Source: an uncultured Clostridia bacterium
Lineage (GTDB): Bacteria; Bacillota; Clostridia; Oscillospirales; Ruminococcaceae
Direction of reading: 5' to 3'
Assembly: GCA_947166945.1 (NCBI GenBank)
Contig: CAMVGH010000002.1
Span: 22,528 to 86,527 of the forward strand
DNA: 64,000 nucleotides
Positions 1 through 9,209 of the stretch are shown here, in pieces. The translations under genes were made by a program, and so were the position numbers. Position 1 is the stretch's first letter, and the number at the start of each line of letters is the position of its first letter. The notes beneath the pieces are model-generated. The model was not told the DNA's origin. It did not search any database and saw nothing but the letters and a program-made list of their open reading frames with translations.

Positions 1-597
1 CGCCGTATCAACGCCCTTTGCCCGTATCGCATCAAACACTCTGTCAGTGAAGTGAAGTCCCGCAGTCGGCGCTGCTGCGGAGCCTGTCTCGCGGCAGTAT
101 ATCGTATTGTATCTGTCCTTGTTCTTCAGTTTTTCCGTGATGTACGGCGGAAGCGGCATCTGCCCTATCCGGTCAAGGATATCGAAGAATACCCCGTCAA
201 AGTAAAATTTCACGATGCGGTTGCCGTCCTCAAGCACATCGAGGACTTCTCCGGCAAGCTCGTCCGAGAATTTCACCCTTGCGCCCTGTCTGAGCCGTCT
301 GCCCGGGCGGACTATCGCTTCCCATTGGTCGTTTCCGCGCTGCTCCAGCAGGAGGAATTCGCACACGACTCCTGTCTCCTCCTTCACGCCGATGATGCGT
401 GCGGGAAACACCTTCGAGTCATTCATCACCAGCAGATCGCCCTCGCGGAGATATTCCGCGATATTATAAAAATGATCGTGGACGACCCCGCCGCTCACGC
501 GGTCTATCTTCATCAGCCGGGAACTGTCCCGCGGCTCCAGCGGAGTCTGCGCGATAAGCTCCTGCGGCAGATCATAGTAAAAATCCGATTTCAACAT
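1..597 (-). CDS. queA: tRNA preQ1(34) S-adenosylmethionine ribosyltransferase-isomerase (QueA), 3' part outside window
   Basis: QueA transfers and isomerises the ribosyl group of SAM onto preQ1 at the tRNA wobble position, giving epoxyqueuosine. Reading the minus strand from the ATG at 597 gives 199 codons open to the left edge, beginning MLKSDFYYDLP and containing the family-typical stretches LIAQTP, MNDSKVFPARI and TAGLHFT. The C-terminal part (the family is about 340 residues) lies beyond base 1. It is the last visible gene of the minus-strand operon from yerC, 10 bp after the hydrolase gene. A preQ1 transporter gene (queT) occurs about 33 kb away in the same window. Confidence 0.93.
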   Translation of the reverse strand, partial: MLKSDFYYDLPQELIAQTPLEPRDSSRLMKIDRVSGGVVHDHFYNIAEYLREGDLLVMNDSKVFPARIIGVKEETGVVCEFLLLEQRGNDQWEAIVRPGRRLRQGARVKFSDELAGEVLDVLEDGNRIVKFYFDGVFFDILDRIGQMPLPPYITEKLKNKDRYNTIYCRETGSAAAPTAGLHFTDRVFDAIRAKGVDTA

Positions 598-607
598 TTT
601 GTTATCG

Positions 608-1399
608 TCACTTTTCAAAAAATTCAAATATACGGGATCTGTAATCCGGAGCCTCGTCATACACGGCGTGTCCGTACCCCTCATAAAGATACATCTCACA
701 GCCCAGCTTTTCCGCAATATCTATGGTACCCTTTGCGCCGAAAATACGGTCGTCCCGGTCTCCGACAGCAAGCACCGGACATTTTATCCTGTCAAGACTG
801 TCATACACGTTCAGGCCCTCAGTCCCCGCGACGAGTATTGAAAATCTGCGCAGGTCTTCCTCCGTCACCATTCCGGCAAGTCCTTTGAACGCGTCTTTAT
901 AACGGTTCATATAATCCTCGGAATAGACATCCTGTGCGAACATCATAACAAGTTCTTCGGTTTTTCCGCTTTCGGCAAGACTTCTCCATTTTTCGAGTCT
1001 CCTGCCCGCGGCATCGTCCATGCGTGCCGCTGTGGAACCAAGCACCATCTTCTTTACAAGCTCCGGGTGCTCCGCCGCAATGATCTGTGCGATCATTCCT
1101 CCCTGAGATGTGCCGAAAAGAAAAGCTCCGCTTATCCCGAGCGCTTTCATCGCAGCCGCGGTATCTTCCGCCATATCGGCAACGGTATATGTTCCGGGCA
1201 GATCGCTTCGCCTGTCGAACACACAGACCGTGTATTCTTCACCGAACACCGCGTAAGCCGCTTCTATCGCCGGTGCCGATGTCATCACACTTATCAGGCT
1301 GAGCCCGGGAATTATCACCATTGTCTTTCTGCCGGTACCGAAGCAGAAATATTTCATTTCAAAACCGGCTGTCTTTACTGTTTTTATCTCTGTGCTCAA
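608..1399 (-). CDS. alpha/beta-fold hydrolase
   Basis: A 263-residue cytoplasmic alpha/beta hydrolase. The nucleophile elbow GTSQGG places Ser98; the likely acid is in GDRDD (213-216) and the likely histidine is H244 in GYGHA near the C terminus. This is the spacing of esterase, lactonase or thioesterase-like members, but the substrate cannot be read from the sequence. The gene sits between hslO (14 bp upstream) and queA (10 bp downstream), so it is very probably co-transcribed with them. No signal peptide or extra domain is seen. Confidence 0.85.
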   Translation of the reverse strand: MSTEIKTVKTAGFEMKYFCFGTGRKTMVIIPGLSLISVMTSAPAIEAAYAVFGEEYTVCVFDRRSDLPGTYTVADMAEDTAAAMKALGISGAFLFGTSQGGMIAQIIAAEHPELVKKMVLGSTAARMDDAAGRRLEKWRSLAESGKTEELVMMFAQDVYSEDYMNRYKDAFKGLAGMVTEEDLRRFSILVAGTEGLNVYDSLDRIKCPVLAVGDRDDRIFGAKGTIDIAEKLGCEMYLYEGYGHAVYDEAPDYRSRIFEFFEK

Positions 1400-1413
1400 T
1401 CCGCACCTCCGTA

Positions 1414-2295
1414 TCAGTTACCTGCTTCTTTCAGCAGCCCCCGTATTTCCTCCGCGGTGAACCTGTACTTCTTGTCACAGAAGTGGCAGCACACCTCTGT
1501 CTCGTCCTGCTCGGCGGCAAGGCGCTCCAGCTCGCCGCGTCCGAGGCTCATCAGTATCTGTTCGGTGCGCTCACGGCTGCAATTGCAGAAGTACTGACAA
1601 TCCCAGCTGTCGAGGACTTCACCGTTCAGTCCGGCAAGCCCCATAAGCGCGATATCCTCCGGAGTTTTTTCCTGCTCCATAAGTTCGGTAACGCTCTGCA
1701 TCATCTTTATGTTGTTCTCGATGACATCTATTGCCTTTTCATTGATCGGCGGCACCAGCTGTATCAGGAACCCTCCCGCGCACTTCACTGTCCAGTCACG
1801 GTCCACCAGCACTCCGAGAGCGCAGACCGTAGGTATCTGTTCGCTTATGGCATAGTAGCTCGTGATATCCTCGGCGATCTCCCCCGAGACTATCGGCACC
1901 TGTGTGGCGTAAGGCTCCTTTAGTCCGAGGTCTTTTATCACGCCGAGAAAGCCGTCCCTGCCCACATATCCGGACACGTCGAGCTTGCCGTTCGGTTTGA
2001 GCGGAAGATCCACATTCACATTGTCGGCGTAGCACTTGACATTTCCCATATAATCCGCCGCAACTACGATATTGCCCGAGGGACCGTTACCGTTCATACG
2101 AAGAGTGAGCCTGTCGTCCTCTGCCTTCAGCATGGCACCCATTATCGAACCGGCGGTCGCAAGTCTGCCGAGAGCTGCCGTAGCGACCGGCGTTGTCTTG
2201 TGGAGCCTGAATATCTCATTCACTATATCCGTGGAATCTATGGCGGAGCAGAGAACGCTCCCGTCCGCGGATAAAGCGCGTACTATCTTTCCCAT
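1414..2295 (-). CDS. hslO: Hsp33 redox-regulated chaperone
   Basis: Hsp33 is a cytoplasmic holdase chaperone switched on by oxidation of a C-terminal zinc-bound cysteine cluster. The 293-residue product has normal length. It carries the N-terminal core (MGNVKCYADN region, GFLGVIKDLGL) and, near the C terminus, the four-Cys zinc site as CNC followed about 35 residues later by CHFC. Its ATG shares one base with the stop codon of the upstream methyltransferase gene (TAATG), indicating translational coupling. Part of the yerC-to-queA operon. Confidence 0.95.
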   Translation of the reverse strand: MGKIVRALSADGSVLCSAIDSTDIVNEIFRLHKTTPVATAALGRLATAGSIMGAMLKAEDDRLTLRMNGNGPSGNIVVAADYMGNVKCYADNVNVDLPLKPNGKLDVSGYVGRDGFLGVIKDLGLKEPYATQVPIVSGEIAEDITSYYAISEQIPTVCALGVLVDRDWTVKCAGGFLIQLVPPINEKAIDVIENNIKMMQSVTELMEQEKTPEDIALMGLAGLNGEVLDSWDCQYFCNCSRERTEQILMSLGRGELERLAAEQDETEVCCHFCDKKYRFTAEEIRGLLKEAGN

Positions 2296-3044
2296 TATAT
2301 CTCCTTGTTCTTCACATTCTTTATTCTTGCGGCAAAGGTAAGCTTTTCGCTCGTCTCCGACGGCTCATTGTCTGTCGGGTACTCAAACACTCCGCATATC
2401 TCAAAGCCGGCTTCCGTCAGCAGCTTTTCTATTGTCCCGCGGGGGAATGCCCTTTCGGTGAAGCCGTCGGAACTGCGGCGGTAGATGTCCCCGTCCCTCT
2501 CGAAGAAATCGAGCTGTATGTCTGTGGCGCCGTCCCCGATGTATTCATTCTCCCAGACGCAGAAAACATCGTCCGTTTCGTACACGAATGTACTGTCACC
2601 GAGAATATGCTCATGTTTATAGGGCGTATTTACATCGAAAAGGAACATCGCTCCTTTATCGCAGAACAATGCGACCTTTTCAAACACAGCTCTAAGCGTG
2701 TCCGTGCTTTCGAGGTGGTTGAGGCTGTCAAGGGCGCATACGGCGGTATCTATGGTGCCGAACATATCCAGTTCCGTCATATCCTGACAGAGGTACTGTA
2801 TGCCCTCATGATCCTTCGACATTGCCGCGTCCAGCATTTCAGGCGACGAATCGACCCCTATCACGTCATACCCCATGCCTGCGAACCGCACTGACATACT
2901 CCCCGTCCCGCACGCGAGGTCGAGCAGTATGCCTCGTTTTCCTCCGTACCGCAGATTGAGCTTGTCGTAATATGCGGCAAGCTCATCGTAATCTATATTT
3001 TCCGTAAGTACGTCATAGTATCCGGCGAAAGCATCATAGCTCAT
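2295..3044 (-). CDS. class I SAM-dependent methyltransferase
   Basis: A 249-residue Rossmann-fold methyltransferase. Motif I LDLACGTGS lies near residues 42-50, followed by the acidic loop VIGVDSS and the post-I segment CQDMTELD. The start MSYDAFAGYYDVL is typical of small-molecule methyltransferases in Clostridia. The substrate is unknown. The gene overlaps the yerC stop by 4 bp (ATGA) and the hslO start by 1 bp, so the three genes are translated in series. Confidence 0.85.
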   Translation of the reverse strand: MSYDAFAGYYDVLTENIDYDELAAYYDKLNLRYGGKRGILLDLACGTGSMSVRFAGMGYDVIGVDSSPEMLDAAMSKDHEGIQYLCQDMTELDMFGTIDTAVCALDSLNHLESTDTLRAVFEKVALFCDKGAMFLFDVNTPYKHEHILGDSTFVYETDDVFCVWENEYIGDGATDIQLDFFERDGDIYRRSSDGFTERAFPRGTIEKLLTEAGFEICGVFEYPTDNEPSETSEKLTFAARIKNVKNKEI

Positions 3045-3346
3045 TGCATCTCGCCCTGTTCCTTGAGACGCTCGAACACTGCCCCGTAACCGTCGTTCCC
3101 GGTCTGGAGAGTTCTGTTCACGCGGCTGATCGTGGCGGTGCTGGCTCCGGTGATGTTGACGATATCTGCATAGACCTTATCCTCTGTAAGGAACTTTGCC
3201 ACAACAAGTCTCTGTGAAATGGAGGCAAGCTCCTGTACGGTGCAGAGATCCTCGAAGAACGCTTCGCATTCTTCCACAGTTTTCAGCTGGAGAATGGCTT
3301 TATAGAGGAATTCACGATTTTCGTAGTTTATCTGACGCTTTTTCAT
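3041..3346 (-). CDS. yerC: YerC/YecD family TrpR-related DNA-binding protein
   Basis: A 101-residue protein of the TrpR-like helix-turn-helix family YerC/YecD. The central segment LASISQRLVVAKFL and the recognition-helix region NITGASTATISRVNRTL are characteristic. The start at 3346 is chosen because AAAGGAAAATTATC precedes it. An in-frame extension to 3415 would add 23 residues over the promoter and is rejected. First gene of the operon; it may regulate its own transcription, but no operator can be assigned. Confidence 0.9.
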   Translation of the reverse strand: MKKRQINYENREFLYKAILQLKTVEECEAFFEDLCTVQELASISQRLVVAKFLTEDKVYADIVNITGASTATISRVNRTLQTGNDGYGAVFERLKEQGEMQ

Positions 3347-3405
3347 GATAATTTTCCTTTCCGTCTCAATTCTGCTTTTGCGATTGATTATATCACCGCA
3401 TTTAC

Positions 3406-3434
3406 AGTTTACCATGTAAAAATCAAAAAGTCAA
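3406..3434 (-). promoter_or_regulatory. sigma-A-type promoter for the yerC operon
   Basis: On the minus strand, TTGACT (3429-3434) and TAAACT (3406-3411) are separated by exactly 17 bp, and the -10 lies about 60 bp upstream of the yerC ATG. Confidence 0.65.
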
Positions 3435-3451
3435 TACCCTTTTACAATAAA

Positions 3452-3493
3452 TTCCCGCAGACAGACGGCGATACTGCCGTACATCTGCGGGAA
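3452..3493 (-). terminator. terminator hairpin downstream of the M23 peptidase gene
   Basis: Inverted repeat TTCCCGCAGA (3452-3461) / TCTGCGGGAA (3484-3493) with an inner ACGGC/GCCGT stem. On the minus strand it is followed by a moderately T-rich tract (TTTATTGTAAAA), so it probably ends the M23 transcript that stops at 3511. Confidence 0.6.
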
Positions 3494-3510
3494 CGGACAT
3501 TAATAGGGCA

Positions 3511-5277
3511 TTAATAATAGATGTGTTCAAGGTAATCCAACGGGTTATACTTGACATTACCGGAGCGCACTTCAAAGTGCAGGTGCGCGCCTATCGCGTA
3601 GCCGGTCGCTCCTTCGTATGCTATCAGCTGTCCCTGAACGACCTCCTCACCCACACTGACCGCAAGGGAGCTGCAATGTCCGTACAATGTCTGGAGACCG
3701 TTTCCGTGGTCAATGATGACGCAGTTGCCGTAACCGTAGTTCGACCCTGCATGAATGACCGTGCCGCTCGCGCCGGCATAGATCGGAGCGCCGTAGTAGG
3801 CGGTGATGTCGATGCCGTAATGCCCCGCGTAACCGCCGTCCCATGCGGTCAGCTCACTGATCTTGCTCTTTCCGACCTCCATGGGCCAGATGAACTTGCC
3901 GTAACCCGCGTCTGCGGAAGAATACTGTTCGGGCGGTATCTTGGTACCCATAGCGATACGCTCGGTGACGGGCGCGGAGATGACTTTCGCGCTGGTGACG
4001 CGTCGGGCGACTTCTATATTATTGACGTATGTGACGTTTGCCACAAGGTGGTTCACGCCATTCACGCCCTCGGTAGTGACTCTGGTTACACCCGAATAAA
4101 GCGTATCGTCACTGTAATACTCGGTGTTGAATCCAACTTCCGTATCATATTCCTCCACAACGGAAACATTCACCGACAGGAACGGTATTTCCTCCCGTAT
4201 CTTGACGCGCTGTCCGGTATGGGGTTCGGCTGAAGAGAAGCCCGGGTTCATCATATCGAGCTGATGAATGGTAAGTCCGGTCTTTTCCACTACATCGTCC
4301 ATGGTGTCGCCGTATTCCACGATGTAGTACCCCGCCTTGGTCTTTACACTGGTGAGCTGCGAAACGAGCCAGTCGGTGTCGATGATACTTCCCGACAGGT
4401 ACAGACCGGCAGTGCTGTAATCGAGCGTATCGCGGAAGCTTACCTGTGCGTCCGGGTGAGCGGCACTGTACTTCGCGAGAAGGCTGTCAAGCGCCTCCTG
4501 TATGGGCTGATTGTCCGGTACCGCCCCCTGGAACACCCCGTTGAGGTAGAAGCCGTAGGCGTACTCAACGCTGATACCCGAATACTGGAGTATCATATCC
4601 GCGACCTGATATTTTGTGAGGGGTTCCGTGCCGTCGGAGATCTCTATGGCAAAGGAAGGCTCCAGTCTGATATTCTCGTCGCTGCCGAGGTAGTTGATAC
4701 GGTCTTTCAGTATCTCGTCCGCGTCATAATAGACCTGTTCGTTCTCGACATATCCGAGGAACTTGTCGTTTACAGTGAGACGCACGCGGTAGCTTAGATT
4801 AGACGCGTAGGACACGATATTGAAAAGGAAAAGCACACAAACTATCGGCGCCGCGATATTGAACGCGGTAACGGCAATACCGCTGCTGCCGAACAGGAAC
4901 TGACCGAGATGTGTGAACGCGATCTTCAGCGCCGCCCCCATGCCTTTGGATCTCCTGTTGTCCTTTATATCCTTCCGCGCACGCTGCATGGCATGGATAA
5001 TACGCACCACCGGGGAGATCAGGAGTACAATAAAATACCCGATCTTCTTCAGAAGCGCGGACGTGAAGTTTTCCGAACGGCTCAGGACAAAACGGAAGAA
5101 CCGTGCAATACCGCGGCCTGTCTTTTTCGCGAGCCCGACGAATATGAGTATGATATATCTTCCGAAGTCCGAAAGATACAGTGCAATGTCATTGAACCGC
5201 GCCCCTATGAGCGTCCGGCGGACTTTACGCTTTGTTTCCGCGTAATCGTCCTTTTCGATGTCTTTTTCGTTATCCAA
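3511..5277 (-). CDS. membrane-anchored M23 peptidase with LysM and G5 domains
   Basis: A 588-residue predicted peptidoglycan endopeptidase. Order: cytoplasmic basic N-terminal region, transmembrane segment near residues 135-155, extracytoplasmic region, LysM-like segment (YIVEYGDTMDDVVEKTGL, about 315-358), G5-like region (about 362-440), then an M23 domain with HYGID near residue 488 and HLHFE near 566, the zinc ligands of lysostaphin-type peptidases. LysM and G5 bind cell-wall glycan, so it likely cleaves cross-links at the surface. The start is a TTG at 5277 preceded by CTGGAGATATT; no in-frame ATG fits. Neighbours are the class A PBP and a separate promoter. Confidence 0.88.
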   Translation of the reverse strand: MDNEKDIEKDDYAETKRKVRRTLIGARFNDIALYLSDFGRYIILIFVGLAKKTGRGIARFFRFVLSRSENFTSALLKKIGYFIVLLISPVVRIIHAMQRARKDIKDNRRSKGMGAALKIAFTHLGQFLFGSSGIAVTAFNIAAPIVCVLFLFNIVSYASNLSYRVRLTVNDKFLGYVENEQVYYDADEILKDRINYLGSDENIRLEPSFAIEISDGTEPLTKYQVADMILQYSGISVEYAYGFYLNGVFQGAVPDNQPIQEALDSLLAKYSAAHPDAQVSFRDTLDYSTAGLYLSGSIIDTDWLVSQLTSVKTKAGYYIVEYGDTMDDVVEKTGLTIHQLDMMNPGFSSAEPHTGQRVKIREEIPFLSVNVSVVEEYDTEVGFNTEYYSDDTLYSGVTRVTTEGVNGVNHLVANVTYVNNIEVARRVTSAKVISAPVTERIAMGTKIPPEQYSSADAGYGKFIWPMEVGKSKISELTAWDGGYAGHYGIDITAYYGAPIYAGASGTVIHAGSNYGYGNCVIIDHGNGLQTLYGHCSSLAVSVGEEVVQGQLIAYEGATGYAIGAHLHFEVRSGNVKYNPLDYLEHIYY

Positions 5278-5306
5278 AATATCTCCAGAAAAGTGAAAGT
5301 AAATTT

Positions 5307-5335
5307 ATTATAACATCTTTCACATATTGTTTCAA
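5307..5335 (-). promoter_or_regulatory. promoter of the M23 peptidase gene
   Basis: Minus strand TTGAAA (5330-5335), 17-bp spacer, TATAAT (5307-5312); the start codon lies 30 bp downstream. Confidence 0.75.
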
Positions 5336-5372
5336 TACGGCAATTTCAACAAAAATACCCGGAAGGCATATC

Positions 5373-5407
5373 AAAAATTCTGCTCCTGTCATTTTCCGAC
5401 AGGAGCA
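5373..5407 (-). terminator. rho-independent terminator of the PBP gene
   Basis: Perfect 10-bp stem TGCTCCTGTC (5381-5390) / GACAGGAGCA (5398-5407) with a 7-nt loop, followed on the minus strand by GAATTTTTG. It lies just after the PBP stop at 5415. Confidence 0.85.
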
Positions 5408-5414
5408 GTTGAAA

Positions 5415-7871
5415 TTATTCATATATCGGTATCTCGGTCTCGTCATGCTCGGTCCAGTAAAGCCCGTCATGTCTTGAGTCACAGCTCATGGGGAGATTGT
5501 CTTTCTTGTAATACCCGACATTTGAGCTCGGACACTTCGATGTGGCGAGGAGTCCCGTCTCGGTGCAGTAGTTCATCACGACGGTATTGCTGTCGGGAGT
5601 AAAGCTCTGCTCGACCGTAGTATCGACGAAGTTCACCATTACATCGTGCCATACCAGCGCCATGGTGCGCCAGCCGTCGTCCTGCTTGATCTCATGGTTA
5701 TCGTCGTAAGCGATGCGGTAGCATGCCACATACTGCGGAGTAAGTCCCGCAAACAGAAGGTTTGACATATCGTTCGCCGTACCGGTCTTGCCGACCACTT
5801 CGACTTCTCCGAGCTTTGCGTTCTTACCGGTGCCGTAGTCGTCCTGAACGACTTTAAGCATCATACGGTTTGTGATCCACGCCGCATCGGAGCCTATGGC
5901 ACGTTTGCCGGTCGTTTCCTGTTCAAGCACCACGACGCCCTTGCTGTCATAGACCCTCGAATAATAATAGGGCTTGTAGTACATTCCTCCGTTGCCCATG
6001 ACCTGATACGCCGCGGTAAGCTCGGTGAGCGTCGCGCCGTTGGTCAGCGCTCCGGTCGCGAGAGGCGCGTATGCAATATCGTTCACGCTGTCAAGGTGGG
6101 AAAATCCGAGATTGTTGACGAGGTGGTTGAAGGACTCAACAAGTCCTACCTTCTTCATCACCCTTGCGGCAATGGTGTTCATCGACTTCTGCACCGCGTA
6201 CCAGGCGGGCCAGTAGGCTCCGGAACCGAAACCCTTTTCCTGATAGTTATGAGGCCAGCGGACAGTCTGGGTCGCTTCGTCAAATCCTGCCTCCGCGTCG
6301 AACGAACCTGTACCGGCAAACTGGGAATGGATACGGCCGGACAGATCCTTCAGCATCGTAGAGTATGTTATAAGATTTTTGTCCACGGCTAAGGAATAAT
6401 TTCCTATGGGCTTTATGGTGGAACCTATGGCGCTCACAGCCTGCGACGCACGGTTGAAGCAGTTATCGCCGGGCTTCTCTCCGATACCGCCCGCCACCGC
6501 AAGGACATCTCCGCGGTAGTCCATTATCACGAACGCGCCCTGTATCAGGTTCTTGCTGTCCGCAGGAAGCGTCGCGTTGTACGATTTGAGGCAGGTGTAA
6601 GGATCTTCAAACAGCTCGCTCAGTTTTTTCTGCATATCCATATTGACATTGAGATACGCGGTGTAACCGCCGCTGCGGAACTCTTCCCACGCATCGGAAT
6701 AGGATATTCCGAGTTTAGCCGCAAGATCGCTGACTATCTGGTCAAGCGCTGCGTCTGTATACCAGTCCTGGGAGACGGTATATGAGCCGTTCCACTTGTA
6801 TGCCATTGAGGAATCCTCACCCAGCACATCGTCCCACGGGACGTTCTGGTAATAAAGATCGCCCTCGTCCTTGCTGTCTTCGGTGATGATGCCGTAGTAG
6901 TCATTGTAGCGCATATCGGTGTAGCCGTAATATGTGCCTTTTATGGGACGGCGGAACTTTATCTTCTCCGCAAGTGCCGCCTCGTATTCGTCGGTGCTGA
7001 TGTAACCCTGCTCGTACATACATTTCAGAGCGTATTCCTGACGCACTTTGGAGTTGTGAGGATTGATATAGACATTATAGTTGGTAGGAGAGCGGACAAC
7101 GCCGGCAAGCATGGCGCTCTCGGCAACGGTAAGTTCTTCAACGGTCTTGCCGAAATAGTAGTATGCCGCGGTGCCTATACCGTTTGCCGTACCGCCGAAG
7201 TTGATACGGTTCAGATAGCTTTCGAGAATGTCGTATTTTGTGTATTTGTTCTCAAGGGAGAGCGCGCGGAAGATCTCACGGAGCTTTCGTCCCATGGTGA
7301 TCTCGTCGTCCTCGGTGATGTTGCGGACAAGCTGCTGCGTAATGGTGGAGCCGCCCTGTGTACCGCTGCTGAATACAGCGCGGACTGTTACCGCGAGGGT
7401 ACGTTTCCAGTCAACGCCGTTATGCTCGAAGAAGCGCTGATCCTCGGTCGCCACGAAGGCGTCTATGGTATGCTGCCGGAGCTGCTCGATATCTACCCAG
7501 ATACGGCTGTCATCGCCGCTTACCTGTTTCAGCAGCACGTCCTCGCCCTTGGAATCCTTGGCGTAGATAAAGCTGGAGTATGACAGCTCGACATTGGTGA
7601 GGTCAACATCGAAGCTGCTCTCAGCGAACTGCATGATATACACCGTAAGAGCAACCGCAACAATGCACAGCGTTATAATAACGATCATTATGATGCTGAG
7701 CAGGGTGGTGCCGATAAATCCCAGCACTCCCCCGATCTTATGCCAGACAGAGGACTTGTGAAGGTGGTAGTAGTTCTCGACCGCCTGTTCTTCCTTGTTC
7801 ATTTTGCTGCGCGGCTTTGGCATATAGTCATCATCGTTTATTTTTACGTATTTTATCTTTTTATCGCTCAT
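5415..7871 (-). CDS. class A penicillin-binding protein (bifunctional transglycosylase/transpeptidase)
   Basis: An 818-residue bifunctional peptidoglycan synthase. After a cytoplasmic tail and one transmembrane helix (about 45-75) comes a GT51 glycosyltransferase domain with EDQRFFEH near residue 142 and GGSTITQQLVRN. The C-terminal transpeptidase carries STIK (SxxK serine near 484), SMN (SxN near 563) and KTG (near 692). It polymerises lipid II and cross-links stem peptides outside the membrane. AAAGGAAAG precedes the ATG. It is transcribed alone, with the M23 hydrolase gene next on the same strand. Confidence 0.95.
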   Translation of the reverse strand: MSDKKIKYVKINDDDYMPKPRSKMNKEEQAVENYYHLHKSSVWHKIGGVLGFIGTTLLSIIMIVIITLCIVAVALTVYIMQFAESSFDVDLTNVELSYSSFIYAKDSKGEDVLLKQVSGDDSRIWVDIEQLRQHTIDAFVATEDQRFFEHNGVDWKRTLAVTVRAVFSSGTQGGSTITQQLVRNITEDDEITMGRKLREIFRALSLENKYTKYDILESYLNRINFGGTANGIGTAAYYYFGKTVEELTVAESAMLAGVVRSPTNYNVYINPHNSKVRQEYALKCMYEQGYISTDEYEAALAEKIKFRRPIKGTYYGYTDMRYNDYYGIITEDSKDEGDLYYQNVPWDDVLGEDSSMAYKWNGSYTVSQDWYTDAALDQIVSDLAAKLGISYSDAWEEFRSGGYTAYLNVNMDMQKKLSELFEDPYTCLKSYNATLPADSKNLIQGAFVIMDYRGDVLAVAGGIGEKPGDNCFNRASQAVSAIGSTIKPIGNYSLAVDKNLITYSTMLKDLSGRIHSQFAGTGSFDAEAGFDEATQTVRWPHNYQEKGFGSGAYWPAWYAVQKSMNTIAARVMKKVGLVESFNHLVNNLGFSHLDSVNDIAYAPLATGALTNGATLTELTAAYQVMGNGGMYYKPYYYSRVYDSKGVVVLEQETTGKRAIGSDAAWITNRMMLKVVQDDYGTGKNAKLGEVEVVGKTGTANDMSNLLFAGLTPQYVACYRIAYDDNHEIKQDDGWRTMALVWHDVMVNFVDTTVEQSFTPDSNTVVMNYCTETGLLATSKCPSSNVGYYKKDNLPMSCDSRHDGLYWTEHDETEIPIYE

Positions 7872-7913
7872 ACTTCTTTCCTTTGTTCAGAAATGCGGAA
7901 CTATACAGAATAT

Positions 7914-7942
7914 ATTATACCACCTTTCCGGGTCAATGTTAA
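7914..7942 (-). promoter_or_regulatory. promoter of the class A PBP gene
   Basis: Minus strand TTAACA (7937-7942), 17-bp spacer, TATAAT (7914-7919), about 40 bp upstream of the ATG. The divergent region 7943-8066 is AT-rich with no other feature seen. Confidence 0.65.
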
Positions 7943-8066
7943 TACCTTTTTCAAATTTTTATGAATTTTCAACAGTTTTTGCAGATATGCAATGCCGTTT
8001 TTTCGTTTTTTGTGACCCAAGAGATACATTTTTACGAAAAAATCCTTTATACTTTATAAATATCTA

Positions 8067-8095
8067 TTGAAAAACCTGGCTTTTTGTGTTATAAT
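8067..8095 (+). promoter_or_regulatory. promoter of the Ddl-like/ywiB/argS operon
   Basis: TTGAAA (8067-8072), 17-bp spacer, TATAAT (8090-8095), with the first start codon 45 bp downstream. Confidence 0.75.
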
Positions 8096-8140
8096 ATATT
8101 AAATATATTCTGGAAAACTGTTTTTCGGAAAGGATATGCT

Positions 8141-9196
8141 ATGGCAAAAACAAGGATCGCCGTTCTTTTCGGCGGCGCTACAAAAGATCACAAAGTCTCT
8201 CTGATATCGGCATACTGCCTGCTGAACGGACTCGCCCGCGACAAGTACGACATAACGCCGATCGGTATAACCCGTGCCGGGCGCTGGCTTTATTTTCCGG
8301 GGGACTATGAGGAAATACGGGACGGTACATGGGAAATGTCCGGAGACTGCTGCTCCGCTATCATAAGCCCGGACCCTCTTCACGCCGGTATCATCACGAT
8401 CATGGGTGACGGATCGACTGCGTTCAAGCGCATTGACGCCGCGATCTCCGTACTGCACGGCAAATACGGTGAATGCGGAAGGATACAGGGGCTTCTCAAA
8501 CTCTCCAAGATACCCTATGTGGAGTGCAATCCAGAGACTGCCGCATACTGCATGGACAAGGCTATGACACACCTCATACTCTCCTCCGTGGGCATCGAAG
8601 TGCCGAAATACGCACTGCTTGAGCGAAGCGAGATGAACATTATAGACAAAAGGATAGCCGAGACTGAACGCGAACTGAAATACCCGGTCTATGTGTCCGC
8701 TTCGAGCTGTTCGTCCTCTATCGGAGCCAATATAGCACGCAATTCCGAAGAGCTTAAACGTGCCGCAAAGATCGCTTTCTCACATCACCACACCGTGATC
8801 GTCGAAGAAGAACTTGCCGGCCGCACGATCGAGTGCGTGGTTATGGGAGGTTCCTATGATGTTGAGATAAGCGCTCTCGGTGAGATAGTAAGAACGCCCA
8901 TCGACAATCCGAACGCCTCATATACCGCGGAGTTCATAACAAACCCGGAACTTGACTATACTCAGCGCCGCGCCGTAGAACAGACCGCAAAACGCGCTTT
9001 CCTCTGCCTAAACTTCAAAGGCTGCGCAAAAATGTCATTCAGACTGTCGGACAACCGCGTAATGCTGCGCCGTATCGCCACTATCCCCGGCTATACTCCC
9101 GAAAGCGTACTGCCGATACTCATGAGCGAGAGCGGATATTCCTACTCCGAGACCGTCGATAAGCTCGTCAGCCTTGCGACGGATATAGATGCCTGA
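8141..9196 (+). CDS. D-alanine--D-alanine ligase homologue with degenerate active site
   Basis: A 351-residue protein with the full ATP-grasp D-Ala-D-Ala ligase layout: FGGATKDHKVSL at 10-21, HGKYGECG, MDKAMT, VEEELAGRTIE and IPGYTPES near 315-322. Several residues that define catalysis are changed. The VKP lysine is Ser186, the RxD aspartate is Ser299, and the Glu and Asn of the ExN magnesium site are Arg311 and Ala313. GEDG reads GECG. The fold is clearly kept but ligase activity is unlikely; a regulatory or binding role is inference. The start at 8141 has GGAAAGGATATGCT before it; it leads an operon with the DUF1934 gene and argS. Confidence 0.8.
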   Translation: MAKTRIAVLFGGATKDHKVSLISAYCLLNGLARDKYDITPIGITRAGRWLYFPGDYEEIRDGTWEMSGDCCSAIISPDPLHAGIITIMGDGSTAFKRIDAAISVLHGKYGECGRIQGLLKLSKIPYVECNPETAAYCMDKAMTHLILSSVGIEVPKYALLERSEMNIIDKRIAETERELKYPVYVSASSCSSSIGANIARNSEELKRAAKIAFSHHHTVIVEEELAGRTIECVVMGGSYDVEISALGEIVRTPIDNPNASYTAEFITNPELDYTQRRAVEQTAKRAFLCLNFKGCAKMSFRLSDNRVMLRRIATIPGYTPESVLPILMSESGYSYSETVDKLVSLATDIDA

Positions 9197-9209
9197 AAGG
9201 AATGACGGA

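Noticed and set aside
7943-8066. tRNA or small RNA gene in the PBP/Ddl-like divergent region
   Set aside because: AT-rich with no cloverleaf and no terminator; only promoter elements seen.
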